In this document: positions 17,840 through 26,415 of the stretch, one piece after another
How positions within the stretch are numbered: the stretch's first letter is position 1
Layout: each line of letters opens with the position of its first letter
NCBI RefSeq assembly: GCF_019212185.1
Contig: NZ_CP078138.1
Span: 3,640,501-3,704,500 of the forward strand
Direction of reading: 5' to 3'
Source of the DNA: Pseudomonas fluorescens
GTDB taxonomy: Bacteria; Pseudomonadota; Gammaproteobacteria; Pseudomonadales; Pseudomonadaceae
DNA length: 64,000 nucleotides
The notes under the pieces: model-generated
Seen by the model: only the letters and a program-made list of their open reading frames with translations
Databases searched by the model: none
What the model was told of the DNA's origin: nothing
Program-made: the position numbers and the translations under genes

Positions 17840-18794
17840 GCCACAAACGCTAGACCCCGCGCTGGTCGACCAGGCCATCGACTGGCTGGTGCGCCTGCGA
17901 TTCAACCAGGCCGATGAGCAAACCCAGGGCGACTTCCAGCACTGGCTGCAACAACGCCCGGAACATCAACTGGCGTGGCAGCGCGTGGCATCCCTCGGCG
18001 ATGACTTCGCCGGCATCCCCGCGCAATTGGCCCGGCAAACCCTCGATAGCAGCCACCGGGGCATGGGTCGCCGCGAAGGTCTGAAACTGCTGGCGCTGTT
18101 CGCCACGGTTGGCGGTGCGGCCTGGTTCGGCCGCGATTACACCCCCCTGCCCGCCATGCTGGCCGAGCAGCGCAGCGACACCGGCGAACAAAGGCGCTTC
18201 CAGCTCGATGACGGCAGCCAGATCCAGCTCAACAGCGACAGCGCCATCGACAGCGATTTCACCCCACAACGCCGCCTGATCATTCTGCGCCGTGGTGAAC
18301 TCATCGTGGACGTCGGCGCTGATCAACACGCGGCGCACCCCCGCCCTTTGTGGGTGCAAACCCGCGACGGGCTGATTCGCGCCCAGGGCAGCCGCTTGCT
18401 GGCCCGCGAGCGTGACGATGGCACCCTGCTCGCGGTTCAGGGCGGCGCCGCGACGGTATTTCCCGGGTCGGGTCAGCCCCCCGTCCAGGCCACCCATCAA
18501 CTGCTATTCACCGCAAACGGCCCCCGTGACTTGAAGGATAACGGCCTCGACCCTTGGGGCTGGAGCGACGGCGTGATCAGCGCACGCAATATGCGCCTGG
18601 CGGATTTCGTTGCCGAACTGTCGCGCTACCGCCCCGGCGTCCTGCGCTGCGCCGACGAGGTGGCCGAGCGCCGCGTATCCGGCACCTTCCAACTGGCCGA
18701 CAACGACCAGGTACTGACCCTGGTCGCGCAATCCCTGCGCTTGCAGATCGATTACCGGACCCGCTACTGGGTGACATTGACCGCCCCCAGCTGA
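17826..18794 (+). CDS. FecR-family anti-sigma/sigma regulator
   Basis: About 322 residues. The N-terminal DUF4880-like part (DPALVDQAIDWLVRLRFNQA, with DFQHWLQQRPEHQLAWQRV) binds the sigma factor in the cytoplasm. A hydrophobic stretch (LKLLALFATVGGAAWFG) crosses the inner membrane, and a periplasmic FecR domain (RRFQLDDGSQIQLNSDSAI) follows. Two ATGs two codons apart both overlap the sigma-factor stop. It transmits the ligand-bound state of the TonB receptor encoded next. Confidence 0.92.
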   Translation: MSMREPQTLDPALVDQAIDWLVRLRFNQADEQTQGDFQHWLQQRPEHQLAWQRVASLGDDFAGIPAQLARQTLDSSHRGMGRREGLKLLALFATVGGAAWFGRDYTPLPAMLAEQRSDTGEQRRFQLDDGSQIQLNSDSAIDSDFTPQRRLIILRRGELIVDVGADQHAAHPRPLWVQTRDGLIRAQGSRLLARERDDGTLLAVQGGAATVFPGSGQPPVQATHQLLFTANGPRDLKDNGLDPWGWSDGVISARNMRLADFVAELSRYRPGVLRCADEVAERRVSGTFQLADNDQVLTLVAQSLRLQIDYRTRYWVTLTAPS

Positions 18795-18828
18795 GTCCAG
18801 TCACCCCCTCAAGATATTTGCAAAATAT

Positions 18829-18848
18829 AATGAGGGAATTTCTCATTC
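18829..18848. promoter_or_regulatory. AT-rich palindrome upstream of the siderophore receptor
   Basis: AATGAG and CTCATT flank GGAATTT about 70 bases before the receptor start. GGAATTT resembles the -35 element used by iron-starvation sigma factors, so this may be the sigma-dependent promoter; the -10 is not clear. Confidence 0.35.
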
Positions 18849-18915
18849 TCGCTCGACCTGTAAGGAAGGCCGGAATACAGGCCAGTCAGCCAACACCCTT
18901 CCTCGGAGCGAGAAA

Positions 18916-21306
18916 ATGCGTTTGTCCCCGGTTCCACAGCGCCATCCATTGAGTCGAGCCCTGCAGGCGGCGATCCTCGGTCTGTTCGTCGGCAGCTACA
19001 TGCTGCCGTCACTGGCGCAACCTTCGAGCGCCGGGCACAGCCGCCAGGTCCAACAGTGGAACATCGCGCCCGGCCCACTGGCGCCGGCGCTTGACCGCTT
19101 TGCCCGCGAGGCCGGCATCAGCCTGTCCTACGATGCGGCGAGCGTGGCCAACCGCACCACTCAAGGGGTCAACGGCGGCCTCGACACCTCGGCCGCCCTG
19201 TCCTCGTTGCTGCAGGGCAGCGAATTGCAGTTCGAGCAGCAAGGCCCGAACGCCTACCTGCTGACCCCGCGCCCCGCCACTGCCGGCCCGCTGGAACTGG
19301 ACGCCACCGACGTCGAGGACTACCGCCTCGCGCCCGTGATCATCAACGCCAAGGTCCGCTCCGGCGCCGATGACGACGACCAATCGGTGGTCGCCAAGGA
19401 GCTCTGGGTCGGCGGCAAAGTCGCCACCAGCATCCTCAACACCCCCGCCTCGGTGTCGGTGGTGACCAACAAGGAAATGCAGCAGCGCAGCGTCAGCACC
19501 ACCGAAGAGGCGCTGCAATACACCCCCGGCGTGGTCAGCGACTTCTACGGTTCGGACGATCGCAACGACTACTTCCAGATTCGCGGCTTCCAGGCCACCA
19601 CCTACCGTGACGGCCTGACCCTGAGCTCGATGCGCGGCGTCCGCGAAGACCCGTTCGCCTACGAGCGCATCGAAATTCTGCGGGGCGCCAACTCCACTTT
19701 GTTTGGCCCGGCCGATCCCGGCGGCTCGGTGAACTTCGTCACCAAGCAGCCGCGCTTCGAGCAGTTTGGCCAAGGCTATGTGACCTACGGTTCCTTCAAC
19801 CATGTCGAGACCGGCATCGATGTCGGCGACGCCCTGAACGACGAGAAAACCGTGGCCGGGCGCTTTACCGCCAAAGGCCAGAACAGCGACCGCGAGTACG
19901 ACCACTCCCAGGACGACAACCAGTTGTTCATGGGCGGCCTGACCTGGGCGCCGACCGATTACACCTCGGCAACCCTGGTCCTCGACTACCTGAAAACCCA
20001 GAGCTCGCCCAACAGCGGTGGCTACCCGCTGGACAAGGAATACGACCGCAGCGATTTCTTCGGCGAGCCCAGCTACAACTTCCACGATGTAGAACGCACC
20101 AACCTCAGCGGCAACGTCACCCACGACTTCGACAACGGCTTCGTGCTGCGCAGCAACATGCGCTACAGCACCCTGACCGATGATTTCGGCTACGTGTACC
20201 TGAGCGATAGCCCGACGCGTGTCGGCACCACGGTTGACCGTTATCTGTTCGGAACGGACAGCGAAGCCGACCAGTTCAACGGCAACCTGATGCTGCAATA
20301 CGATGCCCGCTTCGAAAACATCGACAGCAGCAGCCTGGTGGGCGTCGAGTACCTCGATTCGTCGACCAAAGAAAGCTCGTTCTACGCCCTCACCGCCCCG
20401 ATCGACATCGCCAACCCGGTGTTCACCGGGGTTTCACGGGATCTCACGCCCTATGCCGTGAACAAGCGCGACGCGACCACCAAGGCGGTATTCCTGCAGC
20501 AGAACCTGTCGTTCTACGAGCGTTTCATCGTCACCGGCGGCATGCGCAACGACTCCATGGACCTGACCAGCAAGGGTCTGCAATCCAAGGAAAAAGACAA
20601 CTTCTCGGAAACCTCCTACCGCGGTGCGCTGACCTACATCGTCAACGATGAAGTCTCGACCTACGTCAGCATGGTCGAATCCGTCTCCCCACCCCAGGTC
20701 GGCGTCACCCCACAGACCGGCCGTCAATACGAAGTCGGCGTGAAATACTCGCCGATGAGCACGGACGCCCTGTTCTCCGCCGCCGTCTACGACCTGACCC
20801 AGGAAAACGTCACCATCGCCGTGGTCCTGCCCAGCGGCATCATCGAACAGCAAACCGTCGGCGAATCCCGCGTCCGCGGCCTCGACCTCGAAGCCAAGGC
20901 GCAAATCACCCAGGACCTCAGCCTGATCGGCGGCTACTCCTACATGGAATCCGAAGTCCTGCGCGGCACCCTGTACGACGGCAGCTCCCTTAAAGGCAAC
21001 GAATTCACCACCGCACCCAAGCACTCGGCTTCGCTGTGGAGCTACTACGACGTGCCGGGCACTGACGTCAGTGTTGGCCTGGGGGCGCGTTATGTTGGGG
21101 CTTATTACATGAATGCGGAGAACACCAGCAAGAGTAATGGGACTACCCTTTTTGATGCTGCCTTTAATTATCAGATTGCCAAGGGGACTGACCTGGCGGT
21201 GAACGTGAGTAATTTGCTGGATGAGCAGCATGTGGTGGGGTCGGGGACGGCGAACTACTACAACCCGGGGCGGGAGATTACGGCGAAGGTTAGTTATAAC
21301 TGGTAG
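18916..21306 (+). CDS. TonB-dependent siderophore receptor with signalling (STN) domain
   Basis: A 796-residue outer-membrane receptor. A signal peptide ends around PSLAQ. Residues ~45-115 form the STN signalling domain (WNIAPGPLAPALDRFAREAG). The plug includes PASVSVVTNKEMQQR and RIEILRGANSTLFG, and the barrel ends with the typical aromatic KVSYNW. The STN domain and the upstream sigma/anti-sigma genes make this a cell-surface signalling system that senses its own ferric siderophore. The plug and barrel resemble FoxA/FhuA-type hydroxamate receptors; substrate not certain. The last ~80 codons use many more G/T-ending codons than the rest. Confidence 0.93.
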   Translation: MRLSPVPQRHPLSRALQAAILGLFVGSYMLPSLAQPSSAGHSRQVQQWNIAPGPLAPALDRFAREAGISLSYDAASVANRTTQGVNGGLDTSAALSSLLQGSELQFEQQGPNAYLLTPRPATAGPLELDATDVEDYRLAPVIINAKVRSGADDDDQSVVAKELWVGGKVATSILNTPASVSVVTNKEMQQRSVSTTEEALQYTPGVVSDFYGSDDRNDYFQIRGFQATTYRDGLTLSSMRGVREDPFAYERIEILRGANSTLFGPADPGGSVNFVTKQPRFEQFGQGYVTYGSFNHVETGIDVGDALNDEKTVAGRFTAKGQNSDREYDHSQDDNQLFMGGLTWAPTDYTSATLVLDYLKTQSSPNSGGYPLDKEYDRSDFFGEPSYNFHDVERTNLSGNVTHDFDNGFVLRSNMRYSTLTDDFGYVYLSDSPTRVGTTVDRYLFGTDSEADQFNGNLMLQYDARFENIDSSSLVGVEYLDSSTKESSFYALTAPIDIANPVFTGVSRDLTPYAVNKRDATTKAVFLQQNLSFYERFIVTGGMRNDSMDLTSKGLQSKEKDNFSETSYRGALTYIVNDEVSTYVSMVESVSPPQVGVTPQTGRQYEVGVKYSPMSTDALFSAAVYDLTQENVTIAVVLPSGIIEQQTVGESRVRGLDLEAKAQITQDLSLIGGYSYMESEVLRGTLYDGSSLKGNEFTTAPKHSASLWSYYDVPGTDVSVGLGARYVGAYYMNAENTSKSNGTTLFDAAFNYQIAKGTDLAVNVSNLLDEQHVVGSGTANYYNPGREITAKVSYNW

Positions 21307-21384
21307 GTTTTTTACGATCAGGGTGGTGCCCGTTGTTTGGCGGGCACTGCGAGTTAGAAAGGGATCTCGCCCCCTTGACAACTT

Positions 21385-21435
21385 GGGTCGGTTTCAGCCT
21401 TTCAAGATAGGCTGAAATCGGCCAAATCGGTCGTT
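21385..21435. repeat. Hairpin repeat with AAATCGGCCA tail
   Basis: TTTCAGCCT / AGGCTGAAA (nine-base stem, eight-base loop) followed by TCGGCCAAATCGGTCG. The same plan, a hairpin followed by AAATCGGCCA and CGGTCG, recurs near 24.65 kb, so it is a dispersed extragenic element. It may double as the end of the receptor transcript. Confidence 0.6.
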
Positions 21436-21485
21436 TGTTGTGCGGGGAAATCCAATGATTCACGACCTTTTGAGCTCACCAAAGG

Positions 21486-21980
21486 TTACGACAACACGAT
21501 GTAGTCATTGCACTGAATAATGCCATTGTGTGCCCCCTCGACCAGATGAACATATCGTCCGTCTATGGCATCAATCGGCAAACAGTCGTCCACATTCAGC
21601 ACGCCATCAGTATGGGGCTGGGCCCAGTGCTTTAATATCTGACGCTTACCGAGCCTCGCCGCTTCCCGCTTATCTTTCGCAACTATCAGCGCATAGTGAT
21701 GCGCTTCGCCAAAGGTTCTACTCTCATAACCTCCCAAATTTATGAAGTACAGCCCCATAGAGCCCGGACGTGGAGCTACAGCGCTCAGCTCCAACTTCCA
21801 CCCTTCAACCCCATCAATGGCCATCCATGCATCTATATGAAGGCCCGTAGGGGATCCAAACCAATGCTGTTTAAGTTGCGGGTACGCTTCCTCCAAGCTG
21901 TCAGCTATTACGAAGGCAATATCATGGACTTCAATTTTGGCTCTTGGATGTTTTCCGCCCAACATTACGACAAAAAGCAT
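21486..21980 (-). CDS. DUF1543-family protein
   Basis: A 164-residue protein starting MLFVVMLGGKHPRAKIEVHD. The MLGGxHPxAxIEVHD start and the GSPTGLHIDAWMAIDGV segment are what I recall of DUF1543 proteins, which are small, cytoplasmic and without known activity. The frame extends 16 codons upstream of this ATG without support. It stands alone, convergent to the receptor gene. Base composition is somewhat lower in GC than the neighbours. Confidence 0.8.
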   Translation of the reverse strand: MLFVVMLGGKHPRAKIEVHDIAFVIADSLEEAYPQLKQHWFGSPTGLHIDAWMAIDGVEGWKLELSAVAPRPGSMGLYFINLGGYESRTFGEAHHYALIVAKDKREAARLGKRQILKHWAQPHTDGVLNVDDCLPIDAIDGRYVHLVEGAHNGIIQCNDYIVLS

Positions 21981-22230
21981 TATCCGCCCTTCTTTTACTA
22001 AAAAATGACACCACACATAAGATCGCAATCCCTGTTATCAATGGCCGAGAGGTTCACTGGTCGTTTGACATGGCGCTTCTCCCACTCTCTCGCTTTGAGC
22101 TGACAGTCCTCAAGGACCTGTGTAGGTGTGTCTGCGAGATTAGCGCCTTCGGTGATTGACTACTATGGGTCGAAAACGGGTGGTCTATAACACTGATTGG
22201 AACACCCTCCTCACAACCCAATATACCCTG

Positions 22231-23691
22231 CTATCCAATCCATCCACTCAGCAACGCTGCGCCCAACGCGACTAACGCGGTATTGAGACAGACCAGCATG
22301 AAGCCAAACCTGACCAGCTCGCCTTCCTCCCTGGCCTGGGTTTTGGCCAGTCCCAGGATCAGCATGACAATCGACAGCGAGCCCAGCGCTGCATGCCCTG
22401 CCGCGCTGTTCTGGACGGCAGCCAACAATAGGCGAGAGGATTCGGGCAGCATCGCGATGGCCGGCATGAAGATCGCGTTGCCGCCAACATTCGACCCGGT
22501 CATGTAGCCTGACAGCCCGCCAAACATGGCCACCAGCGACGTCGCGGCGATGGGCGACAGGCCTGCCAGCAGTTGCATCAAACCCGCGAGGAAGCCCGCC
22601 TTCACCATCATCTGCGACATCGCGAGAAAGAAGAAAATGGTCAACAACGGCCGCTTCGCCCGCGCCAGCAGCGCAGCAGGCATGCTGACGTCGAGTGCTG
22701 TCTGGCGTTGTGCGTTGCGCGTGTGAAATCCTAGCCCGATCAACACCAGAACCAGTGCCAGACCAGGTGAGGCGAGTGGCTTCCAGGTGACCTGGGCGCC
22801 CTGTACAACCCAGTGATCCTGCCAGGAGGTGATCGTCCACACCACTTTCAACGCGACGATGCAGGCAATCAGCACCAGATACGGCCATGCCTGACGCGGC
22901 CATTGCACCGCTCCGCGCTCGCTATCGTTGCGGCGCAGGCGCCACAGCCCGGCAGAGAGTACCGCGGCTGCCGTCACCAGGCCCGCGGCAACGCCGGCCA
23001 TTTCCGGGCCCAGCCACCGACTGGCACAGTAAAGCACGCCCACAAACAGCAGCCAGAAAGCGCCCAACGCCCTCCATTCCCGCGCGTCACGAACGCCTGC
23101 AAGATAGAGCGCGATTGCACTGAGGGTGAAAAAAACCGGTGCGCTGGTCAGTGCCGAGGTCGATGCCAGCGCGGGGGCGTCCAGGTGAACCAACGAAGCA
23201 CCAATGACCGATGCCAGGCCCAGCGTTCCCCAGGGCATGATTGCCATGCCGGTCAGTGCGATTCGTAGCGCGACCCGCCGTTCGAAAAGACTGAGCAGCA
23301 AAGGCACCGTAGCGATCAACGACACGCCGAAGCCGGTCATCGCTTCGAGCAACGGTGCCAGTCCAAGGACGATAAACACGACTTGATCGCCGCGTCCAAG
23401 CCCCAGTGACCGCACCCATTGGCTAAGCGCCAGATTGACGCCCATGCGCTCGATAAAAATCACGAAAAGCAGACCTGGAACGATCACGAAAGCCGTACTT
23501 GCAAACAGCACGGCCGTATCTTCAGCGGCGGCCACCATACTGCCCAGGCGCCACGCGTCGGCAGCGCCGGCGAACCAGAGCACCATGACCAATAGAGTGC
23601 CTGCAAGGGCGGCGTGAACAGGTGGCCGGCGCAGCACGACGAGCATGGCTGTCACCAACAGGACGGGGGAAAGATGGAACAGTGCGAGCAT
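22231..23691 (-). CDS. L-lactate permease (LctP)-family transporter
   Basis: A 486-residue membrane protein with about twelve hydrophobic segments, starting MLALFHLSPVLLVTAMLVV (ribosome site CAGGA ten bases upstream). The longer frame upstream overlaps the divergent regulator and is discarded. Family landmarks are LEAMTGFGVSLIATVPLLLS and GYMTGSNVGGNAIFMP. LctP proteins carry lactate or glycolate with protons; here some motif residues differ from LldP, so the substrate may be another small organic acid. It is divergent from an Lrp-type regulator that probably controls it. Confidence 0.85.
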   Translation of the reverse strand: MLALFHLSPVLLVTAMLVVLRRPPVHAALAGTLLVMVLWFAGAADAWRLGSMVAAAEDTAVLFASTAFVIVPGLLFVIFIERMGVNLALSQWVRSLGLGRGDQVVFIVLGLAPLLEAMTGFGVSLIATVPLLLSLFERRVALRIALTGMAIMPWGTLGLASVIGASLVHLDAPALASTSALTSAPVFFTLSAIALYLAGVRDAREWRALGAFWLLFVGVLYCASRWLGPEMAGVAAGLVTAAAVLSAGLWRLRRNDSERGAVQWPRQAWPYLVLIACIVALKVVWTITSWQDHWVVQGAQVTWKPLASPGLALVLVLIGLGFHTRNAQRQTALDVSMPAALLARAKRPLLTIFFFLAMSQMMVKAGFLAGLMQLLAGLSPIAATSLVAMFGGLSGYMTGSNVGGNAIFMPAIAMLPESSRLLLAAVQNSAAGHAALGSLSIVMLILGLAKTQAREEGELVRFGFMLVCLNTALVALGAALLSGWIG

Positions 23692-23823
23692 GCCAATAAT
23701 ATCCTGAGTGTGTTTGCGACTAAGGCTGCGTACGCAGACTGCCGGCAAAATAATATTTCGCTTGGCTAGATAAAGGGCCGCAGTTTTCTGATAGTTTTCG
23801 AGAAAATTTCTCACGGGTTGACC

Positions 23824-24312
23824 ATGGCCAAAAACGACGCTGCACCTCAATCCTTGGACAAATTCGACCGTGCCATCCTCGACCTCGTCCAGCGCGACAA
23901 CACCCTGCCGCTGCGCCTTATGGCCGAGCAGGTCAATCTTTCCACGGCCGCCGTTCAACGCCGCATCAAGCGAATGGAAGAAGTGGGCGTCATCACCGGC
24001 AACGTCGCCATCGTCGATCCCACCGCTGTCGGACGGCCGATCACGATCATTGTCGAAGTGATGGCAGAGCGCACCAGCATCGAGGCGCTGGAGGCGATGA
24101 AGGCACACTTCGCGGTGCCCGAAGTTCAGCAGTGCTACTACGTCACTGGCGAAGTGGATTTCGTCCTGGTGTTAACCGTTGCCAGCATGCAGGAATACCA
24201 GGCTTTGGCGCGGCGATTGTTTGCCGAAAACGCCAACGTGACCTGGTTCAAGACCATCGTGGCGCTGGACCGTGTGAAAGTCGGGCTTGGTGTGCCGAGT
24301 GTGCCGGGGTGA
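23824..24312 (+). CDS. Lrp/AsnC-family regulator
   Basis: A 162-residue protein starting MAKNDAAPQSLDKFDRAILD (the frame opens two codons earlier at a TTG). HTH: NTLPLRLMAEQVNLSTAAVQRR in two helices; RAM domain: CYYVTGEVDFVLVLTV. It is divergent from the LctP-type transporter across a 130-base AT-rich spacer that must contain both promoters, so it is the likely regulator of that transporter. Confidence 0.92.
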   Translation: MAKNDAAPQSLDKFDRAILDLVQRDNTLPLRLMAEQVNLSTAAVQRRIKRMEEVGVITGNVAIVDPTAVGRPITIIVEVMAERTSIEALEAMKAHFAVPEVQQCYYVTGEVDFVLVLTVASMQEYQALARRLFAENANVTWFKTIVALDRVKVGLGVPSVPG

Positions 24313-24432
24313 TTGCTCATCGCTCATTGAAGAGCGTCTTGCGGATCGAACCGCTTGGAATGAGCCGAGACAGTCGTCTTGATAACGGAAGGGAACGGTA
24401 CTATTTCGTGGTTGATTTTGGACGCTCTGGGT

Positions 24433-24629
24433 GTCCGCTATTGGCCGATTGTGTTGAAAACGTCGGTCTGCACAAACTGCCTGACCATTGACGGGTGAAA
24501 ACGCCTTTTTCTGCACGCTGCTACGTGAAATCCGCGCCGGGAAGCCTCTGCCAAAAGTAAATATTTCAATCTCGGACGCATACTTTTCTACCGTGGAAAC
24601 CATGGCCGACTTTTTCAACAGAATCGGCC
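24433..24629. mobile_element. MITE-like element, copy A
   Basis: About 190 bases with imperfect terminal inverted repeats: GGCCGATTGTGTTGAAAA on the left and TTTTTCAACAGAATCGGCC on the right. The interior, read on the minus strand, matches copy B near 44.3 kb: 36 bases (24581-24616) are the same at 34 positions. Both encode a similar short frame (VSTVEKYA then ISRS). The left flank TGTCCGCTATT is also shared with copy B. No transposase is present. Confidence 0.65.
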
Positions 24630-24639
24630 GATTACTGCC

Positions 24640-24735
24640 CTTTGCGAGAGGCAGAAATCGGCCAGGAGCGGTCGCTCCCAAGCGGCGGCTTTCGACCCGG
24701 AGCTGCCTTTCGAGAAAGGTAGCTAACGGCCAGAA
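24640..24735. repeat. Two tandem hairpin repeats
   Basis: CTGCC/GGCAG hairpin followed by AAATCGGCCAGGAGCGGTCG, then GCTGCCTTT/AAAGGTAGC followed by TAACGGCCAGAAGC. Both match the plan of the repeat near 21.4 kb. With the MITE-like element they fill the roughly 450-base gap before the nuclease-like gene; no coding sequence is seen there. Confidence 0.6.
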
Positions 24736-24758
24736 GCAGGCATAACTCAGTGGCGTAG

Positions 24759-25745
24759 TCAATCAACCGTCCTGTATTCGAGTGGTAGTCTAAATGTTTC
24801 TTGTAAGTACTCGATGTACGAAGACTCCTCCGAAGTCGCCACCGCAGAGCCGACGATAACTAATTTTGCGGCGCGCTGATGACCAGGCCAGAAAGAATAT
24901 TCCATTATCTGTCCAAGTGCTTGTCGAATGCAGGCTCTGGCAGTAGATGCTGTCTTGATTTCGTAAAACCAATAACTTTCACCCTGTTTGACTACCAAAT
25001 CTATGCTTAAGCCGTTAGCATATATTTCTGTACCAACATTATCCTCTCCGTGCAAGGCTGATAGTTCTTTATAGAGGCTGCTTTGATAGTCATTATGTCT
25101 CAGCCGAATATCCAATTCTCTTTGGGTAAGTAGGCCTGAAGTTTGCGATAGTTTTTTTGTACAGCCCGCAATAAATCTAAAATCGTGTAGCTTTTCCTCC
25201 AAAGCCATCTCAGGGAAATCTCCCTCTATGAACAAATAGATTGGAAGTAGTCGATCAAGAATTTCCAGTATCTTATCATAGTCGATAGTGCTCTTTCCTG
25301 ACCTCGCGCCAAGGAATATAAAAACACCTTCTTTGACTCGTTCCTGAGGAATTGAGGAGGGCATGTATTCGGAGCTTCGGACACCATTTTCGTAATGCCA
25401 CATACGCAAGTCAGAAAAGTTTTCGCAGAACTCGCTTAGGTACTCATTAAACCGCGATATCTTGGGAACGAGCATATCGATATTAGGAAGCGATTGACTG
25501 CATTCTAGGGAAAAGGCGACACCGTACCTTACGAACTCTCCCTCAATTCCGATGTTAAACTGAAGCTCTTTTCGTCCCCCGTAGTGCCACCCCCAATCTT
25601 CAAATACAGTTCTATGATCGAACAATTGGCTGGAGGGGATTTTTGAGAATTTATGGATTTTTTTTCGTACGCTTTGTAGTTTTCCGACTTTATATAATTT
25701 TGACTTTTTATTAATTTCTGCCGCTACTTGTGCCAAGAAGCTCAT
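24759..25745 (-). CDS. Orphan protein with C-terminal PD-(D/E)XK nuclease-like domain
   Basis: A 328-residue protein, clearly richer in A/T codons than its neighbours. The last ~90 residues contain GLSIDLVVKQGESYWFYEIKTAS, here written as SIDLVV then YEIKT, and RQALGQIMEYSFWPG. This is the D...ExK plus QxxxY pattern of the Cas4/RecB-like PD-(D/E)XK fold. The first 230 residues have no recognised domain; they include mixed charged and aromatic segments. No methylase, helicase or toxin partner is next to it. It may be a restriction, anti-phage or DNA-repair nuclease acquired horizontally; function is not known. Confidence 0.65.
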   Translation of the reverse strand: MSFLAQVAAEINKKSKLYKVGKLQSVRKKIHKFSKIPSSQLFDHRTVFEDWGWHYGGRKELQFNIGIEGEFVRYGVAFSLECSQSLPNIDMLVPKISRFNEYLSEFCENFSDLRMWHYENGVRSSEYMPSSIPQERVKEGVFIFLGARSGKSTIDYDKILEILDRLLPIYLFIEGDFPEMALEEKLHDFRFIAGCTKKLSQTSGLLTQRELDIRLRHNDYQSSLYKELSALHGEDNVGTEIYANGLSIDLVVKQGESYWFYEIKTASTARACIRQALGQIMEYSFWPGHQRAAKLVIVGSAVATSEESSYIEYLQETFRLPLEYRTVD

Positions 25746-25904
25746 TAAAAGTGTTCCTTTGTTTTGTTGAATCGGCCTAGGTCAGTTTTATTCATGGTTC
25801 CACCTGCGCCGACGGCAGCACCTTATTTACTAAATAATTGCCCACAGTCGCGACTGTATACCTTCGGATTGTGGTTCGCCAACGTGCGGGGACTCTTGAG
25901 GTTC

Positions 25905-25985
25905 TGACCTCAGTTAGCGGTCTCCATCTGATCAGTTGAATGACCGCTATTGGCCGAAAGTAGCCCTTCCTCCACGGACACGATT
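25905..25985. repeat. Dispersed repeat fragment (GACCGCTATTGGCCG)
   Basis: GACCGCTATTGGCCGAAAG shares CCGCTATTGGCCGA with the outer flanks of the two MITE-like copies. It sits right of the nuclease-like gene, so that gene is bracketed by related repeats. The rest of the 280-base gap shows nothing coding. Confidence 0.5.
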
Positions 25986-26025
25986 CGCTCAAAACAAAGG
26001 CGTTAAAGTTAATCAGGATCTGAAT

Positions 26026-26399
26026 TCACCAATCCAGCCCCCTGCTTCCCCTACCCATCCCCCGCAACAACAACTCCTCCACCTCCCCCTCAACCCCCAT
26101 CACCCTAAACGCACTCACCCCCGCGCCCTCCCCGTATTCCCCACCGGCACCCAAATCCGCGAAAACACCAGCGCCGCGAAAATCCTCGGCACCTGCCCCG
26201 CCACTTCCCGCCAATCCCGATCCAACCACCCCACCCGCAACATCCACCAATGCGCCTTCGCGTGCGCCAACGGCATGCGCTGGGTCAACACATGCGCCCG
26301 TTCCAGCCAGCGATAGGCAACCGCAATATCGCGCAGTTGCATGGCAGTCCGGGCCTCGGCGAACGCTTGATCGATGGCCTGTTGCAGGCGTGTGTTCAT
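26026..26399 (-). pseudogene. DUF3703-family gene with a frameshift
   Basis: Starts MNTRLQQAIDQAFAEARTAM after a GAGGTGA ribosome site. The first ~85 residues (AYRWLERAHVLTQRMPLAHAK, RIWVPVGNTG) match DUF3703 proteins. The family continues GNTGG(A/x)VSAF; here VSAFRVM is found only in another frame, so the reading frame breaks within the run GGGGAGGGGC-like sequence near 26130-26140 (two extra bases or one missing). As read, translation stops early at about 95 residues. It lies 16 bases after the dsbA-like gene in the same operon. Confidence 0.7.
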
Positions 26400-26415
26400 G
26401 TTCACCTCAACGTAG

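Noticed and set aside
21944..22159. Short plus-strand frame between the DUF1543 and LctP genes
   Set aside because: It overlaps the start of DUF1543 antisense, has no ribosome site and no recognisable domain.
24172..24762. Minus-strand frame antisense to the Lrp gene and through the repeat region
   Set aside because: It is composed of repeat-derived sequence and gene shadow; recorded as a MITE-like element instead.
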